In this document: positions 36,763-45,914 of the stretch, one piece after another
Layout of the letters: every line of letters starts with the position of its first letter
Position numbering within the stretch: position 1 is the stretch's first letter
NCBI GenBank assembly: GCA_017479935.1
Contig: JAFVBO010000104.1
Coordinates: 1-64,000, forward strand
DNA length: 64,000 nucleotides
Origin: Lachnospiraceae bacterium
Lineage (GTDB): Bacteria > Bacillota > Clostridia > Lachnospirales > Lachnospiraceae
Reading direction: 5' to 3'
Translations under genes and position numbers: made by a program
The notes under the pieces: model-generated
What the model was told of the DNA's origin: nothing
Databases searched by the model: none
The model's input: the letters and a program-made list of their open reading frames with translations, nothing else

Positions 36763-37620
36763 ATGACACTCGAGGAAATGAGGAGAAAAAAGATTGAATA
36801 CGGGTTAACGTCAGAAATGATCGCCCAGGCGTCCGGAGTGCCTCTTGGCACTGTGCAGAAAATTTTTGGCGGGATCACAAAGGCACCACGAAAAAGAACG
36901 ATTGATGCCATTGCGCAGGTACTTCTGGAAGAGGAGCAAAGGCAAACATGGGGAAACAACCCACAATACCGCGGGGCGGAACAGAAAAAATCTTATGAGG
37001 CATTGGCACAGCCTGCGCCTTCTTTGGTACGGGAATCAGCGGGAAATTACAGTACTGCGCGGAAGCCGGACTGTCATACGCTTGAGGATTACTATGCCCT
37101 TCCGGAGGAGTCGCGCGCGGAACTGATTGATGGCGTTTTTTATGACCAGGCGGCCCCCTCCCGGATGCATCAGCTGGTTTTGGAGGCGCTGTTTGTTCAG
37201 TTCTGGAAATGCGCGGAGGAACATGATCTTCCTTGCGAAGTCTATCTGTCTCCTTGCGACGTTCGTCTGGATCACGATGACTACACGATGGTTCAGCCGG
37301 ATTTGTTTGTAGTCTGTGGGTATGAGGATCCGGATGCGAGGCGCATAGAAGGCGCACCGGATCTGATCGCGGAAATTCTCTCTCCTGCCACCCGTATGAA
37401 GGATATGGTGCTAAAACTCTATAAGTATCAGAGAGCTGGGGTTAAGGAATACTGGATTGTGGATCCGAAAAAAAGAACCGTAACCATTCACATTTTCGAG
37501 GACGAGTATCTGCCGAAGACATATTCGTTTCAGGAGGATATTCCTGTCGGGCTATCCGAAGGAAGGTGCTTCATCAATCTGTCGGGGGCCGTGAAAAAGC
37601 TGGAGAGACACGGGTGGTAA
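36763..37620 (+). CDS. HTH - Uma2 (PD-(D/E)XK nuclease-like) protein
   Basis: 285 residues. An N-terminal helix-turn-helix (~1-55: TSEMIAQASGVPLGTVQKIFGG) is joined by a polar linker to a Uma2/DUF820 domain (~115-285). The nuclease-like core residues are visible: HQLVLEALF, VQPDLFVVCG (Asp), then PDLIAEILSPATRMKD (Glu) and YKYQRAGVKEYWIVDP. Uma2 proteins are predicted endonuclease-fold proteins of unknown role, abundant in some bacteria. AAGGAGG precedes the chosen ATG; an upstream ATG at 36712 is less well placed. The upstream repeats suggest autoregulation. Confidence 0.87.
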   Translation: MTLEEMRRKKIEYGLTSEMIAQASGVPLGTVQKIFGGITKAPRKRTIDAIAQVLLEEEQRQTWGNNPQYRGAEQKKSYEALAQPAPSLVRESAGNYSTARKPDCHTLEDYYALPEESRAELIDGVFYDQAAPSRMHQLVLEALFVQFWKCAEEHDLPCEVYLSPCDVRLDHDDYTMVQPDLFVVCGYEDPDARRIEGAPDLIAEILSPATRMKDMVLKLYKYQRAGVKEYWIVDPKKRTVTIHIFEDEYLPKTYSFQEDIPVGLSEGRCFINLSGAVKKLERHGW

Positions 37621-37643
37621 TGGAGTAGAGGGGATTTGGTATT

Positions 37644-38369
37644 ATGCTGAAAATAGCGATCTGTGACGATGAGGCAGCAGCTGTTTCCGTGGAAAAAAAT
37701 ATTCTGAGGGAAGATCTGGTGGCGCGGGGGCTGTCCGCCGAAATCACCGGCTACACGGATGCGGAAACGCTGGAGGATGTCATCAAGGCGGGATCTCATT
37801 ACGATCTTCTTTTGCTGGATATTGATATGCCCCGGAAGGACGGCATCGAGCTGGGCACGGAACTGCACGAACTTTTGCAGGACACCCTTCTGATCTATGT
37901 GTCCGGCCGCCCCGAGAGGGTCTTCGATTCGTTTAAGGCCAGGCCTTTTCGCTTTATCCGGAAACCGATGCTGGAACAGGAATGGCCGATTATCTGGCAG
38001 GATGTGGAGAAGGAACTGAAACGGCGGCAGGCCTCGTTTTTTGTCTTTACAAGCAAATCCAATCAGATACGGATGAAATCGGAGGCGATTGCCTATGTGG
38101 AAGCATTGCGGAAAAAACAGATTCTGCATACCGAGAAAGAGGAGTATGAACTGAATGACGGTTTTGAGAGCGTTGCGGCGGAACTGGAAGGTTTTGGCTT
38201 TATCCGGATACACCGCAGTTATATCGTGAATTATCGGTTCATTCACAGTATCAACCGCACGGATGTGGAGCTGGATGATGGGACCATCCTCCCCATCGGC
38301 AGATCCAAGCACCAGGCGGTGAGCCAGGAATTTCACCGTCTGGTGCAGAGGGAGCTTAGTAAGGCTTAA
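37644..38369 (+). CDS. LytTR-family response regulator (second system)
   Basis: 241 residues: receiver domain (Asp8-Asp9, phospho-Asp in LLLLDIDMPR ~56, switch Ser in YVSGR, Lys in RKPM) and a LytTR domain (~135-240; YVEALRKKQILHTE, FIRIHRSYIVNYRFI). It starts 23 bases after the Uma2 gene and may be co-transcribed with it. The likely partner kinase lies convergently just downstream on the other strand. In many Lachnospiraceae such regulator-kinase pairs are on one strand, so this arrangement is unusual. Confidence 0.9.
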   Translation: MLKIAICDDEAAAVSVEKNILREDLVARGLSAEITGYTDAETLEDVIKAGSHYDLLLLDIDMPRKDGIELGTELHELLQDTLLIYVSGRPERVFDSFKARPFRFIRKPMLEQEWPIIWQDVEKELKRRQASFFVFTSKSNQIRMKSEAIAYVEALRKKQILHTEKEEYELNDGFESVAAELEGFGFIRIHRSYIVNYRFIHSINRTDVELDDGTILPIGRSKHQAVSQEFHRLVQRELSKA

Positions 38370-38451
38370 GAAGGTAGATGAACAGGAAGAAGCTGCATGG
38401 ATTGTGTCCTTATTTCATGTGCGCTGCCAGGGAGGGACAGAATGGATCTGC

Positions 38452-39798
38452 TTACTGGCCTTTTTTGGCGGTGTTTTTCAGCATGACCGAGGCGGATATC
38501 GTGCGCGGATCCGCCATCTCTAAGCGGAGCGTTCCGTCGTATTCGGCGGCCAGCTGTTCCACCACCTTTAGGCCGATCCCGTGGCGGCCGGGGTCTTCCT
38601 TGGTCGTCTGAAGATGCGGATTGTCTTTGATTACATTGTGGGAAACCGTGTTTTTGACGGTCAAAAGCAGGTAGTCCTTAAACGGGGCCATTTCAAACGA
38701 GATACCGGCAGGCTCGATTCCTTCGCAGCCTTCAATGGCGTTGGTAAGAAGATTTCCCAGGATGGAGCACAGGGCAATATCCGGAATGTGGATGGTTTCG
38801 GGAAGCGTCACGGCCACGTCTGTCGCGATGCCAAGCGAATGCGCATAGCCACATTTCTGGTTGACCAACGAATCGATCAGCGTGTTGCCGGTGGAAATCA
38901 CCGGGGCGGAGCCCATCTCGTCCTCTTTCAGCCGGTTGATGTACTGCTGCAGTTCCTCGTATTGCCCCTTCTTGACGAGCTGGTCCAGGTAAAAGACATG
39001 GTTTTTCACCTCGTGGCGCACCGTGCTGATGTGGGCGTCCAGCTCTTTTAACTGATCTAAGTATCCTTCGTAGCGCTCCCGGTTTAAGAGGAGCTTTTTT
39101 TGTTCCTCGGAGATAAATTTCTGCCGGGAGTATAAAAAAATCAACGCGTAGAGGGCAGAGGTGGTCAGGATCAGGGCCATGGAGTTTTGAATCATTTGCC
39201 ACCAGTTCAGCGGGAAGGCGGCTTGCAGGCACATGAGCACCATGGACAGCGCTGCCACGAAAAACCAGAGAATGCTTTCCTTCTTTTCCAGTCCGGAGAG
39301 GGCGGTTTTCTGGACGCGGGTGATGAGAAGGTAGATGCCGGCACATAAAAGCATGGTGGGCAGAAGGCTTAAACCTAAGCGGGATTCAAAGGAGAAGGCC
39401 GTTAGAAAACGCAGGGATAAGCCAAGGAATACAAAGCGCAGCGCTGAAAACAGGTTGTAAAGAAGCAGCGCCGTGAGCGCGATCAGCAGATGATTTCCCC
39501 GGAACAAAAGCAGGGAAAAGAGGATAATCATGACAACGGACATCAGGCTGATTTTCAGATAGCCGAAGTTTTCGAGGGTGCCGAACAAGGCGATCGAAAG
39601 CTGGTCCGTAAAATAGATGGCCGCGCCGCAGGCGATACCGGCGAAAAGCAGCGTGATGGCGCGGTAGCGCTTGGGAAAGCGGAAGGGAAAGATGCTGAGG
39701 GAGAAAAAAATAAAAAGCGGGCTCACCGGGTAGCTGATGAGACTCCAGACAGGGATAACCTGTTCAATCCAGTCGTGGATGGCATTGGAGAATTCCAT
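38452..39798 (-). CDS. GHKL-domain sensor histidine kinase (second system)
   Basis: 448 residues with about six membrane segments (~25-225), a coiled linker, the phospho-accepting His in TVRHEVKNHVFY (~255) and a GHKL ATPase domain with N-box LGNLLTNAIEGCE and G-box GRHGIGLKVVEQL. The start follows AGGGGG at seven bases; an ATG 11 codons earlier lacks a site. It is convergent with the LytTR regulator at 37644 and has its own promoter, so expression of the two may be set separately. Confidence 0.88.
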   Translation of the reverse strand: MEFSNAIHDWIEQVIPVWSLISYPVSPLFIFFSLSIFPFRFPKRYRAITLLFAGIACGAAIYFTDQLSIALFGTLENFGYLKISLMSVVMIILFSLLLFRGNHLLIALTALLLYNLFSALRFVFLGLSLRFLTAFSFESRLGLSLLPTMLLCAGIYLLITRVQKTALSGLEKKESILWFFVAALSMVLMCLQAAFPLNWWQMIQNSMALILTTSALYALIFLYSRQKFISEEQKKLLLNRERYEGYLDQLKELDAHISTVRHEVKNHVFYLDQLVKKGQYEELQQYINRLKEDEMGSAPVISTGNTLIDSLVNQKCGYAHSLGIATDVAVTLPETIHIPDIALCSILGNLLTNAIEGCEGIEPAGISFEMAPFKDYLLLTVKNTVSHNVIKDNPHLQTTKEDPGRHGIGLKVVEQLAAEYDGTLRLEMADPRTISASVMLKNTAKKGQ

Positions 39799-39893
39799 AG
39801 TAAAACCCCCTGTGTTTATAGTTCCTGACAACGATTTCAGGCAGCCGGATGTATGCGGGTTTCCTGTGTTTTCGCTTCGTCACGATCGTTTTC

Positions 39894-39922
39894 ATCATAC
39901 GAGATATTCTTTTGAATGTAAA
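39894..39922 (-). promoter_or_regulatory. promoter of the second kinase gene
   Basis: On the minus strand: TTTACA, 17 bases, TATGAT. Confidence 0.7.
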
Positions 39923-40042
39923 GACCGTCCGTTCCCGAAAAGTTGCATTCCGTTCCGAAGGCATGGACAAGGGACGGGCTTTTTGCTACGGTGTAAGCGA
40001 TGTCCGGCCGGAAGCCGGGAAAACGAAAAGGAGGAAAAAAGA

Positions 40043-43000
40043 ATGAAGAAACAGGCATTGGCTGTGCTTGCGGCGGTGTCCATGCTCTCTTCTTTGGCGG
40101 CAGGTCTGCCGGCCGCGAAGGTGGAAGCAGGGTACAACTTCCAGGATGATTTAAGCACACGTTATGCGACGTCCGACATTGAGGAACGCACGGAAGTGCG
40201 CTGGTGGATGGCGGAAGGCGGCCACACCGATGAAACGCTGGAGGAAGAGGTCCAGGCTATGTATGACGCGGGTTTCCGCGGCGTCGAGCTTTGCCAGCTG
40301 TCCTTGAACAATCTGGACGCGACCACCTACGGCTACGGTTCCGAGCAGTGGAACCACGACTTCCATGTTGTCTTAAACAAGGCGCTTGACCTTGGCATGA
40401 CCGTGGGCATCACCTCCGGTACGAACTGGAATACCACGAACGTCCCCGGACTGGATCCGGACAGCCAGCAGGCCATGCAGGCGGTTTTCCAGGTTCATGA
40501 ATTTGTCGCCTCCGGGACGAGCCGCACCGGTGCGGTTCCGACCTCCTATGACGAGGAAGGCTCCAGCGGCACCACCACCCACGCCCTTCGCGAAGTGTTG
40601 CAGTTCATCGGCGCCTACGCCTACAAGGTCGTGGACAACGAAGCCTCCCCGATTGTTCTGGATGGGGAAACGATCATCAACCTGACGGACAAGATCGTGA
40701 AGGCCGAGGACGGCACCATGACCCTGGACTTTGCGGCGGAAGACGGCGACTATCTGGTGTTCTACTACTGGATGGAAGCTACCGCGCAGGAATCCAGCCC
40801 GGCCACCAAGCCTTCCTACTGCGTGAACTACTTTGATATCCGCGGCTTTGAGGCGTACAAGGAATACTTTGACGCGAACGTCTTAAACGATCCGGAGCTG
40901 AATGAGAAGATCAAGAAGGGCGATGTCCAGCTGTTCATGGACTCCCTGGAATTCTCCCCTGGAGACGGCTTCACCTACTGGACGGAAAGCTTTGCGGAAG
41001 AGTTCGAGGCCCGCAAGGGATACGACGTTCGCCCGTATCTGCTCCTGGCCATCAACCTGCCGGGCTTAAGCACCTGGACGAACCCTTGGTACGGCGACTA
41101 TCTGCTGGCGGACAGCGATCTGTCCCACCAGATCTTAAACGATCTCTTTGACGTGCAGACCCAGCTGTACGAGGAAAACTATCTGGTTCCCATGAAGGAG
41201 TACGTGAATGAGCACGGAATCTCGCTGCGCGCGCAGATTTCCTATGGACGCTGGATCGAGATTTCCCAGCCTTCCATGTACGTGGACTATCCGGAAGCCG
41301 AGAACTTGAACCAGCACAACCAGGTGGATATCTACCGTCTGTGGTCCGGCGCGGCCAAGCTGGAAAACAAGATCCTCTCCTCCGAGACGGGCGCTCTCGC
41401 TGGCATGGGCTATGCCTTTGACCAGCAGCTGCACCTGCAGGAGGCGTACTCCCTGTATGCGGCCGGTTTCTCCCGCATCAACTGGCATGTGTGGTCCGCC
41501 ACCTACGCGCCGGAAAGCCTGAACGCTGACTGGCCCGGCTTCCAGAACCGGATCTTTGGCTTAAACTTCCACACTCTTGGATGGCGCAGCCCTGACTACG
41601 CGGATTACGCGCAGATGAACCAGCATTTAGGCCGCGTGCAGGAATTCCTGCGCGAAGGCGTCAGCCGTACCGATATCGGTATGCCGTTCATCAAGTACGA
41701 TCAGGTGATGCCCACCTCCACGCCGGCGGATCAGGATATGTGGATGCAGCGCCACGACACGATGCTCTTCCCGTCCACCGAGCTGCAGGAGAACGGTTAC
41801 ACCTATGACTATTTCAACCCGGGTCTCTTAAAGTCCGAAGCCGTGTCCTACAATGCCGAAACCGGCACGCTGGAGATGGCCGGATACAAGGCGCTTGTTC
41901 TGTGGCAGGATTGGCTGAGCGTGGAAGGCGCGAAGGATATCCTGGCGCTTGCCAAGGAAGGCATGAAGATGGTCGTCGTGGACGGCGCCGCGGAAAGCAC
42001 GCCCTTTAAGGCGGATGACGCGGAAGAGCTGGCCGCTGTCATGGCGGAGCTGAAAGCCCTTGAGAACGTGAAGACGGCCGCCTCCGCGGACGATGTCAAG
42101 GAAGCGCTGGATGAACTGGGCGTTGTTCCTTACGCCGGCTTTGCCGAGGAAAACGAGCAGCTGCTCACCCAGGTCCGCATGGACGAGATGGGAAATGAGT
42201 TCCTGTATATCTACAACTACTGCGACGGTTCCCTGCACGACGGCGATGATGAAGATCACGGCCTGACGGCGAACGCAGAGATCGAGATGGAAGGCACCTT
42301 CATTCCTTACGTGATCGACTCCTGGACCGGCGAAGTCACGAAGGCTGCTGTCTATCGTCATGAAGACGGCAAGACCATCGTCCCCGTGGAACTGTTCTAC
42401 GGCGACATCGCGCTGATCGCTCTGGAAAAGAAGGACACCGAAGAGCTTCACGCGGTTTCCGCAGATACCGATGTTCTGTTTAATAACGAAACCATCGCCT
42501 TCCGCGCGCCGGAAAGCGGCACCTACACCATCGCACTGTCCGATGGCAACAGCTACACGCATACGCTGAACGTTCCTTACGCCTATGAAATCGTGAACTG
42601 GGATGTCACCGTGGAATCCTGGGAGAAGGGCGAGCAGGTTTCCCGCACCGATACCTTTACCGATTCTAACGGCGTGACCAGCGTGGAAACCGCTTACACC
42701 ACCAAGAAGACCCCGATCAGCTTTACGCTGGATCGCCTGGCTACCTGGGACAACATCCCCGAGGTGGGCAAGGGCGTGTCCGGTACCGCCGAGTACAAGG
42801 CTACCTTTAACTGGGATGGAAACGGAAGCGGCGCCTACATCGACTTTGGCATCCTGGTTGGCGGCATTGACGTGAAGGTGAACGGAGAAGCTTACGAAGT
42901 GAACCCGAACCGTGCCATCATCGACGTGACCAACCTGGTCGAGGGCGAGAACACGATCGAGATCCAGTACAACTCCAACCTCTTAAACGAGCTGATCGAG

Positions 43001-43228
43001 ACCGGTATCGTTCGTGAAGCTGGTATGAAGCGCGGCGAGCTGTGGGGCGGTTACAACGCCACCTACCGGAGCTATGGCCCCGCCAAGGCCACCGTACGCC
43101 CGTACATCCAGCTGGATGTGACGGCCGAGGATCCGGAGCTGCAGGAATACGCGCAGCCGGAGAACGCTCCCTCGGAAGTGGAGCAGCTGACCTTCCCGGC
43201 GCTGGCGGTGTCACAGTATCAGGAATAA
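40043..43228 (+). CDS. secreted GH106-like alpha-L-rhamnosidase
   Basis: 1061 residues with a signal peptide (MKKQALAVLAAVSMLSSLAA..., cleavage near VEAGY). The body resembles GH106 rhamnosidases: an N-terminal barrel start (VRWWMAEGGHTDETLEEEV, GFRGVELCQLS), ALDLGMTVGITSGTNW, DSLEFSPGDGFTYWTESF with EARKGYDVRPYL, and the region around LSSETGA where catalytic acids are expected. A C-terminal galactose-binding-like fold ends the protein (VSGTAEYKATFNW, IDVKVNGEAYEVNP). It should cleave rhamnose from plant or bacterial glycans outside the cell. AAGGAGG precedes the ATG. The exact GH family is a judgement from motifs. Confidence 0.75.
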   Translation: MKKQALAVLAAVSMLSSLAAGLPAAKVEAGYNFQDDLSTRYATSDIEERTEVRWWMAEGGHTDETLEEEVQAMYDAGFRGVELCQLSLNNLDATTYGYGSEQWNHDFHVVLNKALDLGMTVGITSGTNWNTTNVPGLDPDSQQAMQAVFQVHEFVASGTSRTGAVPTSYDEEGSSGTTTHALREVLQFIGAYAYKVVDNEASPIVLDGETIINLTDKIVKAEDGTMTLDFAAEDGDYLVFYYWMEATAQESSPATKPSYCVNYFDIRGFEAYKEYFDANVLNDPELNEKIKKGDVQLFMDSLEFSPGDGFTYWTESFAEEFEARKGYDVRPYLLLAINLPGLSTWTNPWYGDYLLADSDLSHQILNDLFDVQTQLYEENYLVPMKEYVNEHGISLRAQISYGRWIEISQPSMYVDYPEAENLNQHNQVDIYRLWSGAAKLENKILSSETGALAGMGYAFDQQLHLQEAYSLYAAGFSRINWHVWSATYAPESLNADWPGFQNRIFGLNFHTLGWRSPDYADYAQMNQHLGRVQEFLREGVSRTDIGMPFIKYDQVMPTSTPADQDMWMQRHDTMLFPSTELQENGYTYDYFNPGLLKSEAVSYNAETGTLEMAGYKALVLWQDWLSVEGAKDILALAKEGMKMVVVDGAAESTPFKADDAEELAAVMAELKALENVKTAASADDVKEALDELGVVPYAGFAEENEQLLTQVRMDEMGNEFLYIYNYCDGSLHDGDDEDHGLTANAEIEMEGTFIPYVIDSWTGEVTKAAVYRHEDGKTIVPVELFYGDIALIALEKKDTEELHAVSADTDVLFNNETIAFRAPESGTYTIALSDGNSYTHTLNVPYAYEIVNWDVTVESWEKGEQVSRTDTFTDSNGVTSVETAYTTKKTPISFTLDRLATWDNIPEVGKGVSGTAEYKATFNWDGNGSGAYIDFGILVGGIDVKVNGEAYEVNPNRAIIDVTNLVEGENTIEIQYNSNLLNELIETGIVREAGMKRGELWGGYNATYRSYGPAKATVRPYIQLDVTAEDPELQEYAQPENAPSEVEQLTFPALAVSQYQE

Positions 43229-43230
43229 AA

Positions 43231-43376
43231 ATGTGACAGGGGACGGGTCTGAATGTGACAGGGGACGGGTCTGTGTCACAAAAGCTGCCAGCTTTTGTGA
43301 CACAGGCCCGTCCCCTGTCACATTCAGGCCCGTCCCCTGTCACATTTTCTGACACAGGCCCGTCCCCCTGTCACAT
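43231..43376. repeat. GTGACAGGGGACGG repeat family, copy C (long)
   Basis: The longest copy: two direct GTGACAGGGGACGGGTCTG units, a central AAAAGCTGCCAGCTTTT hairpin, then three CCCGTCCCC-TGTCAC units. It fills the whole gap between two convergent genes and could end both transcripts. Confidence 0.92.
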
Positions 43377-44159
43377 TTACTTCTTCAGGTTAAACAACAG
43401 GAACAAGCTTCCTCCCATCACCGCTGCCACCGCGGCCAGAATGAGACCGAGGGTCATGCCCTGTCCGCCTGCCTCCGGCTGCACGTCTACGGAAGGCTCC
43501 GCGATGACTCGCGTGTCTCGCACAGGTTTGCCATCGGGGTACAGAGCTTCTTCCGTGACATCGGCTTTCTCAAGACATACCCAGGCGTTTCGACGGCCGA
43601 AGTAATAGCCGACAAAGCCCCAGTTCAGACCGTTTTCATCGGTAAATGTATCGGAATACATGGGAACATTTCCTTGCTCGGAAATGCTCCAGGAGCTTGT
43701 CACTTCTCCGCCCGGATAATTCCAGAAATAGATGGTTTTGCCGGCGTAGCTCTTGTCCAGTTCACCGGATTCCTCTTTTATCGTGTAATCTTCCCGGAAC
43801 TGCTGATCATCGTATTTCGCGTATGTGTAGTCCATCGGATACCAGGCATCGTAGAACTCGCAGTAGCCCCAGCGAATGCCGGACGGCGCTTCGTAAATGA
43901 ACGCGGTGTACAGTTCCGTTCCGTTTTTCAGCTGCGCCTTTTCCAGGGAGGATTCCGGGCTCTTATAGCAGGTCAGGGTTCCGCCCGGCGCATTGGCGAT
44001 GTACATGCGGTTTTCGAGGGAGCATGCGTCCTGATGTTCCTCGAAGAAAGAATTCTCCGGTACATAGATGACATCGGCCCGCGCGGTCATGGAGCAAACG
44101 CCAAAGACCATCAGTAAACTAAAAAGTGCAGCAACCGATCGTTTCAAAAAAGCATTCAT
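43377..44159 (-). CDS. exported SH3-like protein with C-terminal anchor
   Basis: 260 residues, not assigned to a characterised family. A signal peptide (1-~28, ending ARADV) is followed by two similar segments that look like bacterial SH3-type folds: YIANAPGGTLTCYKSP...WGYCEFY (~53-110) and IYFWNYPGGEVTSSW...WGFVGYYFGRRNAWVCLEKAD (~143-203). A final hydrophobic helix (GLILAAVAAVMGGSLFLLF) and a KK tail anchor it in the membrane, facing outward. AGAGG is eight bases before the ATG. It is the last gene of a minus-strand set with a small membrane protein and an MFS-like transporter. Confidence 0.65.
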   Translation of the reverse strand: MNAFLKRSVAALFSLLMVFGVCSMTARADVIYVPENSFFEEHQDACSLENRMYIANAPGGTLTCYKSPESSLEKAQLKNGTELYTAFIYEAPSGIRWGYCEFYDAWYPMDYTYAKYDDQQFREDYTIKEESGELDKSYAGKTIYFWNYPGGEVTSSWSISEQGNVPMYSDTFTDENGLNWGFVGYYFGRRNAWVCLEKADVTEEALYPDGKPVRDTRVIAEPSVDVQPEAGGQGMTLGLILAAVAAVMGGSLFLLFNLKK

Positions 44160-44195
44160 TTCCTTTACCTCTTTCCTTTAGAATTGTAAGAACTG

Positions 44196-44334
44196 GTATT
44201 TATTCAGCACAGCCGCTTGCACTCCGCTGCAAGCGGTGTAAAACAAAAGTTGGCATGCCAAGCCACAGGCAATTTGGAATGCGCGAAGCGCATTGCCTGT
44301 GGCTTTGTAACTGCTCAGGTACTGAGCAGTTACA
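44196..44334 (-). repeat. 139-base three-hairpin repeat, copy 2
   Basis: About 95% identical to copy 1 (30651-30789). Read on the minus strand, it begins with the same TGTAACTGCTCAG hairpin and ends CTGTGCTGAATAAATACC. Its first TAA is the stop codon of the preceding minus-strand gene. Confidence 0.92.
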
Positions 44335-44680
44335 AAGCCTGAACGAAAACCCCTGTTCCCCAGGAAACCAGATTGGCAACCAACGAGAGCAGGACGGGAT
44401 GGCGAAACCCCCATTTCCCCTCCTTAAACCATAGACCGTAAATAAGTGCCTCGGTCACAAAAACAATGATTTCAATTGGAATTTGTATCGCGAGGGCAGG
44501 AGCGGCGGGGAAAACCCTGGACAGAAGAAGAAAGATAAGGACCGCCGCCGGGTTGGTCAGCGTATTGACCAGCCACACCACCTTCATCCCCGGCATGCGG
44601 ATGCCAAAGAGAAGGGCGATGATTGTTTCGATCAGCAAAGTAAATACGAGCGAAAGCGCGAACGTAGCCAGGATCTCCAT
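44330..44680 (-). CDS. small four-helix membrane protein
   Basis: 116 residues, unassigned. Four hydrophobic segments (~4-25, ~33-58, ~62-82, ~95-113) with short loops and an Arg/Lys-rich cytoplasmic turn (FKEGKWGFRHP). AAGGAG lies upstream of the ATG, which is five bases after the stop of the MFS-like gene. The stop codon TAA is supplied by the first bases of the repeat that follows. It may be a partner of the neighbouring transporter or exported SH3-like protein. Confidence 0.65.
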   Translation of the reverse strand: MEILATFALSLVFTLLIETIIALLFGIRMPGMKVVWLVNTLTNPAAVLIFLLLSRVFPAAPALAIQIPIEIIVFVTEALIYGLWFKEGKWGFRHPVLLSLVANLVSWGTGVFVQAL

Positions 44681-44685
44681 CTTGT

Positions 44686-45825
44686 TTACACTCCTTGATC
44701 CTTTTCTCCAAGCCCGCAAACACCCGCGAGGATTACCAGGGAGAGCAGACTTCCGATCAAGCCGAGCAGCTTTCCCGGTAATGGCAGCGCCCAGGAAAAA
44801 TAGGTGGGCAGAAAACCCACAAAGAGCGCCACCGTCAGAAGCCCGAACATGGTGCCCGGAAGGGTTTTGTAGCGGTCCACCAGGATTTGCAGGGTGATGG
44901 GCATGGTCATGTTGAAGAACAAAAGCGCCAGAAGTCCCGGAACTTTAGCCCCGCTGAAGGCGTAGCAGACAGCCGCGATCAGGAGGGTTGCGACAACGGT
45001 TTTCATGCGGCCAAAGGAGGCTGCCAGAAAGCCGCCGGCCATCTTACCAAAGACCACGGCCGCCGTGGCAAGAACCCCGGCAAAAGCGGTTGTCTTCCAG
45101 GGAAAGCCTACCTGCATGCCTACAAAGGAGCGGAGAATGACTACCAGAAAGCAGCCAAGGAGGATCGCGAGATCCGCCTTTCCCAGAGGGGCAGCAGGGG
45201 CTTTGGAGGGAACAGGATCGCCGGCTTCTGCGCGTTGCGTGGATGGTGCTACGCCGTCTGCGGCTTTATGATACGCTGCTTCCACAGGCAGGGATGTCTT
45301 CTCTTCCCGCGCGCGCAGATGAATCCACAGCCAGACGATCAGCGCCGTCATCAGAATAAAGGAACCGATGAGCCAGTAGTGGCCGCCCGCGCCGCTTTCC
45401 GAGGCCAGGCGCCCCAGGTAAAGACCCATGGCTCCGGGGGCAACGAAAACGCCAAGGCGCCGCCCGGCGCTCCCCGTTTCGCGGTCTTCGCCGATGGTGC
45501 CAACGCCGCCGCCCACGTGGAAGAGGCCGTTGCCGATCCCTAAGATGATCGGCGAGGTAAACACACCCGCCACGGTCAGCACGGTGCCAAGCAGGGCAAA
45601 AGCAAAGGCTTTTTTCTGCAGAAATTGCGGCTGCGCTTCGCCCTTCCCTTTGCCGCACAGGATATCCAGCACGGCTCCGAAGGGCATCTGCAGGGCGAAG
45701 GCGCAGAAGTTGTACAGCAAGATGGAAAGATAGCCGCCCGGCTGATGCGCGTAGAGCCCGAACATGGCGGCGGCGCAGACGCCGTCCACCAGGAAATGAA
45801 GGGCCGAGTATAGGGTTGTTAACAT
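44686..45825 (-). CDS. MFS-like membrane transporter
   Basis: 379 residues with about 10-11 membrane segments and a hydrophilic Ala/Pro-rich central loop (~175-215), the layout of a short major-facilitator protein. GNGLFHVGGGVGTI is a conserved-looking glycine-rich turn in the fourth segment region. The substrate is not indicated. AAAAGGAG precedes the start. It leads a minus-strand set of three genes and probably shares their transcript. Confidence 0.65.
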   Translation of the reverse strand: MLTTLYSALHFLVDGVCAAAMFGLYAHQPGGYLSILLYNFCAFALQMPFGAVLDILCGKGKGEAQPQFLQKKAFAFALLGTVLTVAGVFTSPIILGIGNGLFHVGGGVGTIGEDRETGSAGRRLGVFVAPGAMGLYLGRLASESGAGGHYWLIGSFILMTALIVWLWIHLRAREEKTSLPVEAAYHKAADGVAPSTQRAEAGDPVPSKAPAAPLGKADLAILLGCFLVVILRSFVGMQVGFPWKTTAFAGVLATAAVVFGKMAGGFLAASFGRMKTVVATLLIAAVCYAFSGAKVPGLLALLFFNMTMPITLQILVDRYKTLPGTMFGLLTVALFVGFLPTYFSWALPLPGKLLGLIGSLLSLVILAGVCGLGEKDQGV

Positions 45826-45914
45826 TTCGTCAGCTCCTTTTAAATTAGAATTCAGGTGTGATGTTTGTCCTCAGGCCTCGTTTTCGCAAAGATATTCTCT
45901 GAGCCTAAGAGGAT

